A stretch of DNA of 64,000 nt from Sedimentitalea sp041224545 (GCF_041224545.1 NZ_JBGFGP010000167.1:1-64000); one strand, 5' to 3'. Counted from the first letter of the stretch, positions 15,107 through 23,961 are shown. Program-made: numbers and translations. Notes: generated from the sequence alone by a model not told the origin.

Positions 15107-15778
15107 ATGACCCGACATTTCGCGATTTTTGGCGCGGCGGCCGTTCTGGCTGTCGGTGCCGCATTTTTCGCTGACGAGCGCGCCCCGTTGACATCCCAGA
15201 CCTTTATCGGAGCGGCCAATGCACAGGATGCCGCCGAGGTCGATATCTCGACGATCGTCGAAATGGTACAGGGTGCCGAAGACGCGCCGATCACGATGAT
15301 CGAATATGCGTCCTATACCTGTCCGCACTGCGCCGACTTTCATCAGGGTGCGTATCAGGAGATCAAGAAGAACTATATCGATACCGGCAAGGTCAGGTTG
15401 ATCTACCGCGAGGTCTATTTCGACAAATTCGGTCTCTGGGCATCGATGGTGGCCCGCTGTGGCGGTGCGGAAAAGTTCTTTGGCATTTCCGATCTGATCT
15501 ACAAGGGCCAGCCGGAATGGTCCAAGATGGGCGGCGCGCAGGAGATCGTGGGCGAATTCCGCAAGATCGGCCGCCTGGCGGGGATCGATGAGGCCGCGCT
15601 CGACGCCTGCCTGCAAGATGGTGAAAAGGCGCAGACCCTTGTCGCATGGTACCAGCAGAACGCGACCGAAGATGAGGTGACCGGCACACCGTCTTTCGTG
15701 ATCAACGGAGAAAAGGTCGCGAACCAGAGCTATGCTGAGTTCGAAAAGCTGTTCGAAGCGGAGCTTGCCAAGCAATGA
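15107..15778 (+). CDS. DsbA-family thiol:disulfide oxidoreductase, exported
   Basis: The 223-residue protein has an N-terminal signal sequence (about 1-20), then a thioredoxin-fold DsbA domain with the CPHC active site (YTCPHCADFH, near residue 72) and a cis-Pro loop in VTGTPSFVINGE near 187. DsbA-like proteins form or isomerise disulfides in periplasmic proteins. A GAAGAGG ribosome-binding site lies upstream. It overlaps the following CoA-transferase start by ATGA. Confidence 0.88.
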   Translation: MTRHFAIFGAAAVLAVGAAFFADERAPLTSQTFIGAANAQDAAEVDISTIVEMVQGAEDAPITMIEYASYTCPHCADFHQGAYQEIKKNYIDTGKVRLIYREVYFDKFGLWASMVARCGGAEKFFGISDLIYKGQPEWSKMGGAQEIVGEFRKIGRLAGIDEAALDACLQDGEKAQTLVAWYQQNATEDEVTGTPSFVINGEKVANQSYAEFEKLFEAELAKQ

Positions 15779-16911
15779 CAGCGCCGCTGGCCGGATTGAA
15801 GGTCGTTGAACTGGCCCGCATACTGGCGGGCCCCTGGGCGGGTCAGACCCTGTCGGATCTGGGCGCGGATGTTATCAAGGTCGAGTCGCCCGCCGGCGAT
15901 GATACGCGGGCCTGGGGGCCTCCCTTTGTCACGCGCGGCAACGATGAAAGCGCCGCCTATTTTCATTCGACCAATCGTGGTAAGGCCTCTGTCACCGTCG
16001 ATTTTTCGACACCGGACGGGCAGGCGCGTCTGCGCGAGTTGATCCGGGATGCGGATATCTTCATCGAAAACTTCAAGGTTGGCGGTCTGAAGAAATACGG
16101 CCTGGATTTCGACAGCCTGTCCGCTGTTAACCCGCGCCTGATCTATTGCTCGGTCACCGGGTTTGGACAGACCGGACCCTACGCGCATCGCGCCGGGTAC
16201 GATTTCATCATCCAGGGCATGTCCGGTCTGATGTCGATCACCGGTGAGCCCGATGGCCAGCCGCAAAAGTCCGGCGTCGCGATCACCGATATCTTTACCG
16301 GTGTTTATGCAACGACCGCGATTCTCGCGGCCCTTCATCAACGCGGGCGCACGGGACGGGGACAGCATATCGACATGGCGCTGCTGGATGTCGCGGTGGC
16401 GGTGACGGCCAATCAGGCGCTGAACTATCTGACGACCGGCAAGGCACCACAGCGTATGGGCAACGGCCATGTCAACCTGACCCCTTATCAGGCCTTTGAC
16501 TGTGCCGACGGTCATATCATCATCGCCACGGGGAACGATGCGCAATACCAGCGCCTCTGCCGCCTGCTCGGACTGGATGACATGGCCGAGGCGCCGGAAT
16601 TTCTGCGCAACAAGGACCGGCTGGCCAATCGCCGGGTGATGATTGCCCGTCTCAACGGGGCCACGGCCGGCTGGACCAAGGCGGACCTGCTGGCGGGGTG
16701 CGAAGCGCAGGGCATTCCGGCCGGCCCGATCAACGATCTGCAAGAGGTCCTGGCGGATCCGCAAGTCGTGGCCCGCGGAATGCAGATCGAGCTTGACGGC
16801 ATACCGGGCATTCGCGCGCCGTTCCGCTTTTCCGACGCGGAACTGGCGCTGCATCGGCCTGCCCCGAAACTGGGTGAAGACAATCCGGAGCAAGCGCGCG
16901 GGGCGGAGTGA
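15775..16911 (+). CDS. Family III (CaiB/BaiF) CoA-transferase
   Basis: The 378-residue protein has the class III fold signatures: LARILAGPWAGQTLSDLGAD near the N-terminus, a NRGKASVTVDF strand, and GRGQHIDMALLD near residue 200, whose Asp is the likely nucleophile that forms the acyl-aspartyl intermediate. Such enzymes move CoA between carboxylic acids. Specificity (formyl, carnitine, succinyl, methyl-branched) cannot be read off. The start overlaps the DsbA-like stop, an unusual partner, so shared function is doubtful. Confidence 0.88.
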   Translation: MTAPLAGLKVVELARILAGPWAGQTLSDLGADVIKVESPAGDDTRAWGPPFVTRGNDESAAYFHSTNRGKASVTVDFSTPDGQARLRELIRDADIFIENFKVGGLKKYGLDFDSLSAVNPRLIYCSVTGFGQTGPYAHRAGYDFIIQGMSGLMSITGEPDGQPQKSGVAITDIFTGVYATTAILAALHQRGRTGRGQHIDMALLDVAVAVTANQALNYLTTGKAPQRMGNGHVNLTPYQAFDCADGHIIIATGNDAQYQRLCRLLGLDDMAEAPEFLRNKDRLANRRVMIARLNGATAGWTKADLLAGCEAQGIPAGPINDLQEVLADPQVVARGMQIELDGIPGIRAPFRFSDAELALHRPAPKLGEDNPEQARGAE

Positions 16912-16928
16912 GGGCGCGGGTGCCCGGC

Positions 16929-17495
16929 TCAGGCGTTCTTGACGATAAGGAACACCCGCGCCGCGCCGCTCTCGGCGACGATGGCATGTTCGATATCCGC
17001 CGCATAGCGGCCGGTATCTCCGGTATGCAACATGCTTGAGGCGTTGCCCGACGTGACCCGCACCGCGCCCTCCAGCACGGTCAGTTGTTCACGCGCGCCG
17101 CGCGCGTGCGGCTGGCTGCGCAAGGCCCCGTCGGGTTTGAACGTGATGTCATAGACTTCGTGTCCACCGGCCTCTTCGGGGGGCGACAGGATACGGATGC
17201 GGCATCCCTGGCCCATATTTTCGATGCTGGGAACGTCGTCGGCGCGCAGCAGGTCGATCCGGTCACTGGCAGGGTCGGCATCCAGGAGCCCCGCAAAATC
17301 AACCTGCAGGGCGCGCGTCAGGTTCCACAACGTGGCGATGGTCGGGCTGCTTTCGCCACGTTCGATCTGGCTGACCATGGAGCGTGACACACCCGACAGG
17401 TTTGACACTGCTTCAAGCGACAGGCCCTGCTCCCGGCGCGCTTCTTTCAGCCGCGCCGGCAACAACGTCAGGATATCGTCCATTTTTTCCGTCAT
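16929..17495 (-). CDS. XRE-family regulator with C-terminal cupin domain
   Basis: The start chosen is the ATG at 17495 (188 residues); an ATG at 17483 is also possible. Residues about 13-67 form an HTH_3 DNA-binding domain (GLSLEAVSNLSGVSRSMVSQ, then IERGESSPTIATLWNL). Residues about 110-185 form a cupin barrel with the HARGAREQLTVLEG segment. Such proteins often repress their own gene and a divergent catabolic gene, here the thiolase at 17695. A palindrome at 17519-17530 between them is a good operator candidate. Confidence 0.88.
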   Translation of the reverse strand: MTEKMDDILTLLPARLKEARREQGLSLEAVSNLSGVSRSMVSQIERGESSPTIATLWNLTRALQVDFAGLLDADPASDRIDLLRADDVPSIENMGQGCRIRILSPPEEAGGHEVYDITFKPDGALRSQPHARGAREQLTVLEGAVRVTSGNASSMLHTGDTGRYAADIEHAIVAESGAARVFLIVKNA

Positions 17496-17518
17496 GGCGG
17501 ATTCATTCCGACGTAGGG

Positions 17519-17530
17519 TGACACTTGTCA
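17519..17530. promoter_or_regulatory. Candidate operator for the XRE-cupin regulator
   Basis: TGACA and TGTCA form an inverted repeat around a two-base centre (TGACACTTGTCA), 24 bases upstream of the regulator ATG and 165 bases upstream of the thiolase ATG. The size suits an XRE dimer. Assignment is by position and symmetry only. Confidence 0.45.
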
Positions 17531-17694
17531 ATACGGTTCAAAGGGTTTTGGATGCTTGCCAGCGCTATGCCGCATTGCAGCAGATCAATGTCGGTGTACC
17601 AAACATACGTGATTGTCATCCCGGGAGTCGCAACTTCGGCAGAATATTGGTGCCGTACCGCAATCGGGACATTGGCCATAGGAGAGGACCTGTA

Positions 17695-18870
17695 ATGACT
17701 GATATCGTAATTCTGGACGGTGCACGTACCGCCATCGGAACCTTTGGCGGCGCGCTTGCCAGCACGGCACCCATCGATCTGGCCACGGTCGCCAGCGAAG
17801 CCGCGCTGGAACGGTCGGGTGTCGAGGCGGCACAGATCGGCAATGTCGTGTTTGGTCACGTGATCAACACCGAACCTCGCGACATGTATTTGTCGCGCGT
17901 TGCCGCGATGCAGGCCGGTGTGTCCGAGGGAACGCCGGCAATGAACGTCAACCGGCTTTGTGGGTCTGGTGCGCAGGCCATCGTATCCGCCGTGCAATCG
18001 CTGATGCTGGGCGACGCGGAATTTGCTCTTGCGGGCGGTGCCGAGAGCATGTCGCGCAGCCCCTACATCGTGCCCCAGCAGCGTTGGGGCGCCAAGATGG
18101 GTGACATCAAGACACTCGACATGATGCTGGGCGCGCTGAATTGTCCGTTCGGAACCGGACATATGGGGGTCACTGCCGAGAACGTCGCCGCAGAACATCA
18201 GGTCAGCCGCGAAGCGCAGGACGAATTCGCGCTCTTGAGCCAGCAGCGCGCCGCCAAGGCCATCGAAGAAGGGCTGTTTGAGAGCCAGATTGTCCCGGTT
18301 CAGGTCAAGGTCCGCCGCGATACGGTTGATTTCAAGGTGGACGAGCACCCCAAGACCACCACGATCGAGGCGCTTGCTGGATTGCGGGCCGTGTTCAAGA
18401 AGGATGGCAGCGTCACTGCCGGGAATGCCAGCGGTATCAACGACGGTGCCGCCGCGATCGTACTGGCGACGGCCGATGCGGCAGAGAAGGCGGGGCTGAA
18501 GCCCAAGGCGCGCATTCTCGGATATGCGCATGCGGGCGTGCGCCCCGAGGTCATGGGGATCGGGCCGGTGCCGGCGGTGCAAAACCTGCTCAAGCGTACC
18601 GGACTGAGCGTGGACGATTTCGATGTGATCGAGAGCAACGAGGCGTTCGCCGCGCAGGCGCTGGCCGTCAACAAGGAACTCGGACTCGATGCAGCGAGGG
18701 TGAACCCCAATGGCGGGGCAATCGCGTTGGGTCATCCGGTCGGTGCAACGGGGGCAATCATCACCATCAAGACGCTTTACGAACTCGAACGGACCGGCGG
18801 GTCCAAGGGGCTGATCACCATGTGTATCGGTGGCGGCCAGGGTATCGCGCTGGCGATCGAACGTCTCTGA
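17695..18870 (+). CDS. Acetyl-CoA acetyltransferase (thiolase)
   Basis: The ATG at 17695 is preceded by an AGGAG site and gives 391 residues, the normal thiolase length. The nucleophilic Cys is in NRLCGSGAQA (near residue 88), the catalytic His in NPNGGAIALGHPVGATGA (near 348) and the second Cys in MCIGGGQG (near 379). It condenses or cleaves acetoacetyl-CoA-type substrates; whether it serves PHB synthesis or degradation of a particular acid is not known. It is divergent from the XRE-cupin regulator and no phaB lies alongside. Confidence 0.92.
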   Translation: MTDIVILDGARTAIGTFGGALASTAPIDLATVASEAALERSGVEAAQIGNVVFGHVINTEPRDMYLSRVAAMQAGVSEGTPAMNVNRLCGSGAQAIVSAVQSLMLGDAEFALAGGAESMSRSPYIVPQQRWGAKMGDIKTLDMMLGALNCPFGTGHMGVTAENVAAEHQVSREAQDEFALLSQQRAAKAIEEGLFESQIVPVQVKVRRDTVDFKVDEHPKTTTIEALAGLRAVFKKDGSVTAGNASGINDGAAAIVLATADAAEKAGLKPKARILGYAHAGVRPEVMGIGPVPAVQNLLKRTGLSVDDFDVIESNEAFAAQALAVNKELGLDAARVNPNGGAIALGHPVGATGAIITIKTLYELERTGGSKGLITMCIGGGQGIALAIERL

Positions 18871-18883
18871 GCGTAAGGGGGCC

Positions 18884-18902
18884 GGGGGGCGATATGCCCC
18901 CC
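18884..18902 (+). terminator. Hairpin downstream of the thiolase gene
   Basis: GGGGGGC and GCCCCCC form a 7-bp all-GC stem around GATAT, 13 bases after the thiolase stop. The T-run that would make it a classical terminator is missing, so the call is moderate. The next gene (sensor kinase) is on the opposite strand. Confidence 0.45.
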
Positions 18903-18973
18903 ATATCCCGACATCTAAAAAAAGCGCATCGCGTGGTGGGCGATGAAATTGGTCCCTTTGGCCCTGGTCCGAT

Positions 18974-20089
18974 TTACGCAATGCGATTCGGTGCCGCCGC
19001 GTTTTCATTCGTCAGCGCCAGAGGAATGCCCAGCAATATGGATGTTCCCTGCTCGACGGCGTTCACCCTTACGCAGCCGCCGTGACTTTTCAGGATCTCT
19101 TCCACGATCGACAGGCCCAGCCCGCTGCCTTCTCCGGATTCAAGCTGGCTGAAGCGTCGAAAGGCGAGCTCGACCTTGTTCAATGGCAATCCGCATCCAT
19201 CGTCTTCGATGATAAGGTGAGCGGCCCGGTCATCGCGGCGCGTTCGCACGCTGATGCGCGACAGGTGCGGGCCTCCGTGCCGCAATGCGTTGTCGATCAG
19301 GTTTGTCATCGCCTCTCCGAGGAGCACGGCGTCGCCGATCACGGGCAGCCTTTCGGGCGTGGCGTCGAATTCGAAATCGATGTTTCGCGACAGGATCTCG
19401 GGCCCAACATCTGAACAGACCCGTTCCGCGACTTGGTTCAATTCGATGAGTTCGGGTGTCCTGAGGCCGTCATAGCGCAAGCGTTCGAGCGAAAGCAGAC
19501 TTTCCGCCAACCGGGCTGTTGCGCGCGCAGATGCGATCAGTTCCTGTTCACGTACCAGCCGCTGCTCGGGTTCTTGAACATCGGGCAGGGTTTCCGCCAG
19601 CGAAAGCATGGCCGCCGTCGGATTGCGCAACTGGTGCGCGGCGTCCGAGATAAAAGCCTGATGGGCCTGAATGCTGTCTTCCACCTGTTTCAACAGACCG
19701 TTCAGCGTTTCCACGATCCCTGAGACCTCAGATTGCACCGGCCGTTTGATGCGACTGAGATCGTCTGGCGACCGCTGCTCGATGGCATCCTGCAATCCGC
19801 GCAAGCGGCGCAAGCCAAGCTGGACGCCGAACCAGACGACAACGGCCAAGACCGCCATCAGCGCGCCCATGATCGCCAGGGTGCGCCGCGCGAGCGTCAG
19901 GGCAAAGGCGTGGCGATCACTCGCCCGCTGCCAGACCGTGACAACCGTTTCTCCGGTGAGATTGTCGATGGTGGTAAGCTCCGACAAACGCAAAACGCGC
20001 ACCCGATCACCGCGATAGTTTGCCAAAGTGCCAATGGCCACGCAATCTTGAGCGCCTAGGGCACCACACAGGCAGCGTCCCCGCGCCAC
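18974..20089 (-). pseudogene. Sensor histidine kinase lacking its N-terminus
   Basis: The remaining frame has, in order, the end of a periplasmic sensor region (YRGDRVRVLRLSELTTI), a transmembrane segment (LAIMGALMAVLAVVVWFGVQ), a HAMP-like stretch, the H-box AHQLRNPTAAMLSL with its phosphoacceptor His, and the N, G1 and G2 boxes (NLIDNALRHGG, EDDGCGLP, GSGLGLSI). Kinases of this TctE/QseC type start with a first membrane helix and about 100 more sensor residues; these are absent. The frame meets a stop at 20101-20099, which is also the stop of the upstream GST gene, and there is no ribosome-binding site or nearby response regulator. It looks like a 5' deletion relic. Confidence 0.75.
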
Positions 20090-20098
20090 CTCCAGAGA

Positions 20099-20764
20099 TC
20101 AGAAATCCAGATCTGCATAATGCGGCGGCGGTCGAAAGCCGGGAACCTGATCGACCAGGATCGATCGAAACGCCGGACGGGATTTGATCTTGGCGTACCA
20201 GTCCTTGACGACCGAGGACCGGTTCCAGTCCACGTCGGAAATGTAATCCAGCGCCGACAGATGTGCGGCTGCCGCAAAATCCGCCAGCGTCATCACATTC
20301 CCCGCCAGCCAGCGACGATGATCCAGCAACCATGCCATGTAATCCAGGTGGTACTTGATCGCCTTTGCCCCGGCCTTGACATTGCGGCTGTCCGGATAGC
20401 CTTGCCCCGTGACCTTCTTGTTGATGCGCTCATAGAGCAGTTTCGATGTCACTTCGTGGTGAAACTTGTCATCGAACCATCCCACGAGCCGGCGGACCTC
20501 ATAGCGGTCTTCGGGCGATGTCGGCAGCAGCGCCGGTTCCGGGCGCGTTTCCTCGAGATACTCGCAGATCGCCGTACTTTCGGCCATCATCCGCCCGTCG
20601 AGCTTGAGAACCGGCACCTTTGCGGCAGGGTTGCGGCGCAGAAAGTCGGCATCTGCTTCCCAATACCGTTCTTCTACCAGTTCGACTTCGATCTTCTTTT
20701 CGGCCAGCGAGAGCCTGACCTTGCGGCAAAACGGGGAAAGGGGAACGTGAAAGAGGCGAGCCAT
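20099..20764 (-). CDS. Glutathione S-transferase
   Basis: Start chosen at ATG 20764 (221 residues), because the thioredoxin-like domain begins at once with FHVPLSPFCRKVRLSLAEKK. The glutathione-binding strand-turn is KVPVLKLDG, followed by the ESTAICEYLEE helix. The C-terminal all-helical domain (about 90-221) contains the GNVMTLADFAAAAHL N-capping motif. SPFC (rather than a Tyr) places the catalytic Ser/Cys near residue 9-12, as in beta/zeta-like bacterial GSTs. Substrate unknown. Its stop codon abuts the truncated kinase. Confidence 0.9.
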   Translation of the reverse strand: MARLFHVPLSPFCRKVRLSLAEKKIEVELVEERYWEADADFLRRNPAAKVPVLKLDGRMMAESTAICEYLEETRPEPALLPTSPEDRYEVRRLVGWFDDKFHHEVTSKLLYERINKKVTGQGYPDSRNVKAGAKAIKYHLDYMAWLLDHRRWLAGNVMTLADFAAAAHLSALDYISDVDWNRSSVVKDWYAKIKSRPAFRSILVDQVPGFRPPPHYADLDF

Positions 20765-20914
20765 GATGATCCGGGTGATGGGGATATGTCGCATCTCAAT
20801 GCCCCGCCCGTGCGGGATTTTCAATCCTTCACGCGCGCCTGTGTCGTCAGGGGCCACAGGGTTGGCACAAATCGGCTCGTGCAACTGGCCGGCGCCCGTG
20901 CGCGTCGCTTGGCC

Positions 20915-21667
20915 TTACTCGAAACACCGGACCCGGCCATCGGCGCGGATGGTTGCCGCACCGTCGGCGATCTGCGCGGCGCGGCGGCGCAGACCTGCGG
21001 AAGGCTTGCCCGCGGACCGGGTCTTGGGCGAGGGCAGCACCGCCGCCAGCCGTGCGGACTGGGTCGCGGTGAGCTTGGCGGGATCGACGTTGAAATAATG
21101 TGCTGCAGCGGCTCCAACGCCAAACACGCCTTCGTCCATCTCTGCGATGTTCAGATAGACTTCGAGAATGCGTTTCTTGGACCAGATCGCTTCGACGGCG
21201 GGGGTAATCGCCGCTTCGAGCGCCTTGCGCAGCCAATTACGATCCTGCCAGAGGAAGACGTTCTTGACCACCTGTTGCGTAATGGTCGATCCCCCGCGCG
21301 TGCTGCCTTCGGAAATCGCGGCGCGGATCGCGGCCACGTCGAACCCCCAGTGCAGGCAGAAATTGGCGTCTTCCGCTGCCACGGCCGAGCGGGCCATCAC
21401 CGGCGCAATGTCTTCGATCGGAACCCAGTTCTGCCGGACCGGTTGACCGAGCCTGCGTCCTTCGCTCCACATGGTTTGTGTCGTCGGCGGATTCACAAAG
21501 GCAAACAGCACGACGAGGAACAGAATCACGGCGATCACAACCAGCGCCGCACGCAGCACCAGACTGCGCAGAACCGCCAGCGGGCGCGTCCGCAGTTGCC
21601 CAAGGCCCGCGCGCATGCGCCCCTGACTTTTGCTTTTCGGTTTTTTCCTGGTTGCTGTCTTTGCCAT
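20915..21667 (-). CDS. mtgA: Monofunctional biosynthetic peptidoglycan glycosyltransferase
   Basis: Start chosen at ATG 21667 (250 residues). A basic N-terminus (MAKTATRKKPKSKSQ) is followed by one transmembrane helix (about 33-55), then a GT51 domain in the periplasm. Catalytic motifs are AVAAEDANF with the key Glu near residue 95, GGSTITQQVVKN near 124 and EVYLNIAEM near 166. It polymerises lipid II into glycan strands without cross-linking. The gene is on the same strand as the GST but 150 bases upstream. Confidence 0.92.
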   Translation of the reverse strand: MAKTATRKKPKSKSQGRMRAGLGQLRTRPLAVLRSLVLRAALVVIAVILFLVVLFAFVNPPTTQTMWSEGRRLGQPVRQNWVPIEDIAPVMARSAVAAEDANFCLHWGFDVAAIRAAISEGSTRGGSTITQQVVKNVFLWQDRNWLRKALEAAITPAVEAIWSKKRILEVYLNIAEMDEGVFGVGAAAAHYFNVDPAKLTATQSARLAAVLPSPKTRSAGKPSAGLRRRAAQIADGAATIRADGRVRCFE

Positions 21668-21810
21668 GCGCGCAGCTATACCATCCCGCGCGCCATGCAA
21701 CAGCGTCCGCATGGCATTTGCGCGAAATTTGCGCGTCCATTGGTGCGGGCCCGGGTTGACAACATGCCGTGCTGTTGTTGCATCGGGCCAAAGCATTGAT
21801 GGGAAATCGA

Positions 21811-22269
21811 ATGGCCATGGCACTGGATTACAACGCGCTCGCAACGACAATCGACTCGCTGACACGCGGGGAAACCGACGAAATCGCGCTTATGGCGACC
21901 GTGGCCTGCGAGGTGCATCATGCGGATGATCGCTTTGACTGGACGGGTTTTTATCGGGTTGTGGCACCGGAACTGCTCAAGATCGGTCCCTATCAGGGTG
22001 GGCATGGCTGTCTCGTGATCCCGTTTTCCCGGGGCGTCTGTGGGGCGGCAGCGCGCACGGGCGAGACTCAGTTGGTGCCCGATGTCGAGGCATTTCCCGG
22101 CCATATCGCCTGTGCAACGTCAACGCGCTCGGAACTGGTGATTCCCGTGCGCGCCGGCGACGGAAGGCTGATCGGGGTATTCGACATAGACAGCGACCGG
22201 CCCGACGCCTTCACGCAGCAGGATGCCACGGAATTGGGCAGGATTCTGACCTCGGTGTTCGCGGGATAG
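21811..22269 (+). CDS. GAF-domain free methionine-(R)-sulfoxide reductase
   Basis: ATG 21811 is preceded by GGAAA and gives 152 residues; an ATG 12 bases upstream is in frame. The whole protein is one GAF domain with the family's three cysteines in GCLVIPFSRGVCGAAARTG and HIACATSTRSELVIPV. The E. coli homologue uses these cysteines to reduce free Met-R-sulfoxide. It stands divergent from mtgA. Confidence 0.88.
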   Translation: MAMALDYNALATTIDSLTRGETDEIALMATVACEVHHADDRFDWTGFYRVVAPELLKIGPYQGGHGCLVIPFSRGVCGAAARTGETQLVPDVEAFPGHIACATSTRSELVIPVRAGDGRLIGVFDIDSDRPDAFTQQDATELGRILTSVFAG

Positions 22270-22325
22270 GGACTATTCACGCTTTGGCGTGAAATTATGG
22301 TTGATTTTTTCATCCGCTCGACGCA

Positions 22326-22354
22326 CCGTGAAAAACACGATCATTTTTTCACGG
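22326..22354. promoter_or_regulatory. Dyad upstream of the XRE-cupin regulator
   Basis: CCGTGAAAAA (22326-22335) and TTTTTTCACGG (22344-22354) form an inverted repeat around 8 bases, ending 7 bases before the regulator's ATG. A related TTTTTTCA run lies 40 bases upstream. It could be an autoregulatory operator or part of the leader; no terminator T-run follows. Confidence 0.5.
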
Positions 22355-22361
22355 CAGGCCG

Positions 22362-22934
22362 ATGCTTCAGACCGACACCCTTCATCCACAGAGTCTTGGA
22401 GCCGATCTGCGGGCGCTGCGCAAGGCGCGGGGCATCACGCTCGCCGAGCTTGCGGAGTCGCTGGGACGTTCGGTGGGCTGGCTGTCGCAGGTCGAGCGCG
22501 ACCTGTCCGAACCGTCGATCACCGATCTGCGCCACATCGCGGCGTCTCTGGACGTACCGGTCTCGATGTTGTTCGGTCATGCACCGGCCCCGGCAGCGGA
22601 AGCCGGTTATGTCGTGCGCGCAGGGGCGCGGCGCACCATCGGTTCGGGCGCGGCGGGGCTGGTCGAAGAGCTCCTGTCGCCTGATCTGACCGATGATTTC
22701 GAAATGGTGCACTCGACCTTCAAGCCGCATTCGCGCATTGGCGAGGTCGTCGTGCGCGCGACGCAGGAGGTGGGTTATGTCATCTCGGGCAAGCTGGACC
22801 TCGTCATTTCGGGGCAGGGTTTCACGGTGAACCCGGGCGACAGTTTCCGCATCCGTGGCGAACCGTTCGAATGGATCAACCCGTATGATGAGCCCGCCGT
22901 TGCGATCTGGGTGATCGCGCCGCCGGTGTATTGA
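22362..22934 (+). CDS. XRE-family regulator with C-terminal cupin domain
   Basis: The protein has 190 residues. An HTH_3 domain spans about 10-65 (GITLAELAESLGRSVGWLSQ, then VERDLSEPSITDLRHI). A cupin domain spans about 115-185, including QEVGYVISGKLDLVISGQGF. It begins a tightly packed plus-strand cluster of LysE, GFA and methyl-group-removing enzymes, so it is the likely local regulator; the effector may be a methylated amine or amino acid (inference). Confidence 0.88.
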   Translation: MLQTDTLHPQSLGADLRALRKARGITLAELAESLGRSVGWLSQVERDLSEPSITDLRHIAASLDVPVSMLFGHAPAPAAEAGYVVRAGARRTIGSGAAGLVEELLSPDLTDDFEMVHSTFKPHSRIGEVVVRATQEVGYVISGKLDLVISGQGFTVNPGDSFRIRGEPFEWINPYDEPAVAIWVIAPPVY

Positions 22935-22938
22935 CGCC

Positions 22939-23562
22939 ATGAGCTTTCAGGCCTGGACTATATTTGCGCTGTTCTGGGTGGTGTTCGTGACCACGCCCGG
23001 TCCCAATGCGGTCAACTGCATCACCAATGGTATGAACCTGCCGTTTCGCCGTGCGATGATCGGGGTGCTGGCGATCCTCACCCAGGCGAGCCTGTTTCTG
23101 GTCCTGTCCGCTTTGGGCGTCACCGCCCTGATCGCGACGTCGCCCACGGGATTCCTGATTGCCAAGCTGACCGGCGCGGGTTTCCTGATCTGGCTTGGCG
23201 TCCGTGGCTGGCTGCGCGCCGGTCTGCCGGTGAACGCCGATCAGCGGCCTTCCCGGCACGTCTATCTGCACGCGCTGGCGATTGCCACGATCAATCCCAA
23301 AAGCGTTGCGGGTTATCTGGCCGCCTTCTCGCAATTCGTTCAGCCCGACGTGCCGATCTGGCAGCAGATGATCGTCATCATCCCGACCGCGTTGACGATC
23401 ACCGCGCTCAGCTACACGGGTTTTACCGTTCTGGGGGCGGTGCTTGGCCGCGCTGCGCTCGGGGCGGTGTTCAATGTCTGGGTGCGCCGGGTGATGGCGG
23501 TCTGTTTCATCGTCTATGGCGTTCTGCTGGGCATCAGCACCACGCCGCAAGCCGGGAGGTAA
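22939..23562 (+). CDS. LysE/RhtB-family amino-acid exporter
   Basis: The 207-residue protein has six predicted membrane segments and the family's N-terminal PGPN motif (VFVTTPGPNAVNCI, about residues 15-28), then the NPKSVAGYLA segment. The family exports amino acids or small amines. The gene starts 4 bases after the regulator stop, and its position before glycine-producing enzymes suggests relief of an amino-acid excess (inference). Confidence 0.88.
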   Translation: MSFQAWTIFALFWVVFVTTPGPNAVNCITNGMNLPFRRAMIGVLAILTQASLFLVLSALGVTALIATSPTGFLIAKLTGAGFLIWLGVRGWLRAGLPVNADQRPSRHVYLHALAIATINPKSVAGYLAAFSQFVQPDVPIWQQMIVIIPTALTITALSYTGFTVLGAVLGRAALGAVFNVWVRRVMAVCFIVYGVLLGISTTPQAGR

Positions 23563-23566
23563 CGAT

Positions 23567-23947
23567 ATGCGCAAGGGATCCTGCAACTGTGGCGGTGTCG
23601 CCTTTGAGATCAACGGGCCGATTCAACCGCCGAGCGTCTGCCATTGTGGCCAATGCCGCAAACAATCGGGCCATGTCTGGGCTTCGGCGGTGGTGCAGCA
23701 GGCGGACCTCTCGCTGGCCGCGCAGGACAGCTTGCGCTGGTATCGCGCCAGCGACAGCGCAAGGCGCGGATTTTGCGGCACCTGTGGCGCATTCCTGTTC
23801 TGGCAACACGATGACGAAGACACGATTTCGGTGGCGATGGGGGCGCTTGAGGCACCGACCGGCCTGCACCTCGCCCGGCATATCTTTGTCGCCGACAAGG
23901 GCGATTACTACGACATAACCGACGATCTGCCGCAAAGCGCGCAATAG
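23567..23947 (+). CDS. GFA-family zinc protein
   Basis: The ATG at 23567 follows a GGGAGG site overlapping the LysE stop region; the protein has 126 residues. Zinc-binding cysteines are arranged as CNCGG near residue 6, CHCGQCRKQSG near 27 and GFCGTCGAFLFW near 68, the Mss4-like fold of glutathione-dependent formaldehyde-activating enzyme (Gfa) proteins. Gfa function is contested for many members, but a formaldehyde-related role would fit beside N-demethylating dehydrogenases, which release C1 units (inference). Confidence 0.88.
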   Translation: MRKGSCNCGGVAFEINGPIQPPSVCHCGQCRKQSGHVWASAVVQQADLSLAAQDSLRWYRASDSARRGFCGTCGAFLFWQHDDEDTISVAMGALEAPTGLHLARHIFVADKGDYYDITDDLPQSAQ

Positions 23948-23961
23948 GAGGAGAACACGAT

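Noticed and set aside
17197..17694. Upstream extension of the thiolase frame
   Set aside because: It would run back across the divergent regulator; ATG 17695 has an AGGAG site and gives the family's usual length.
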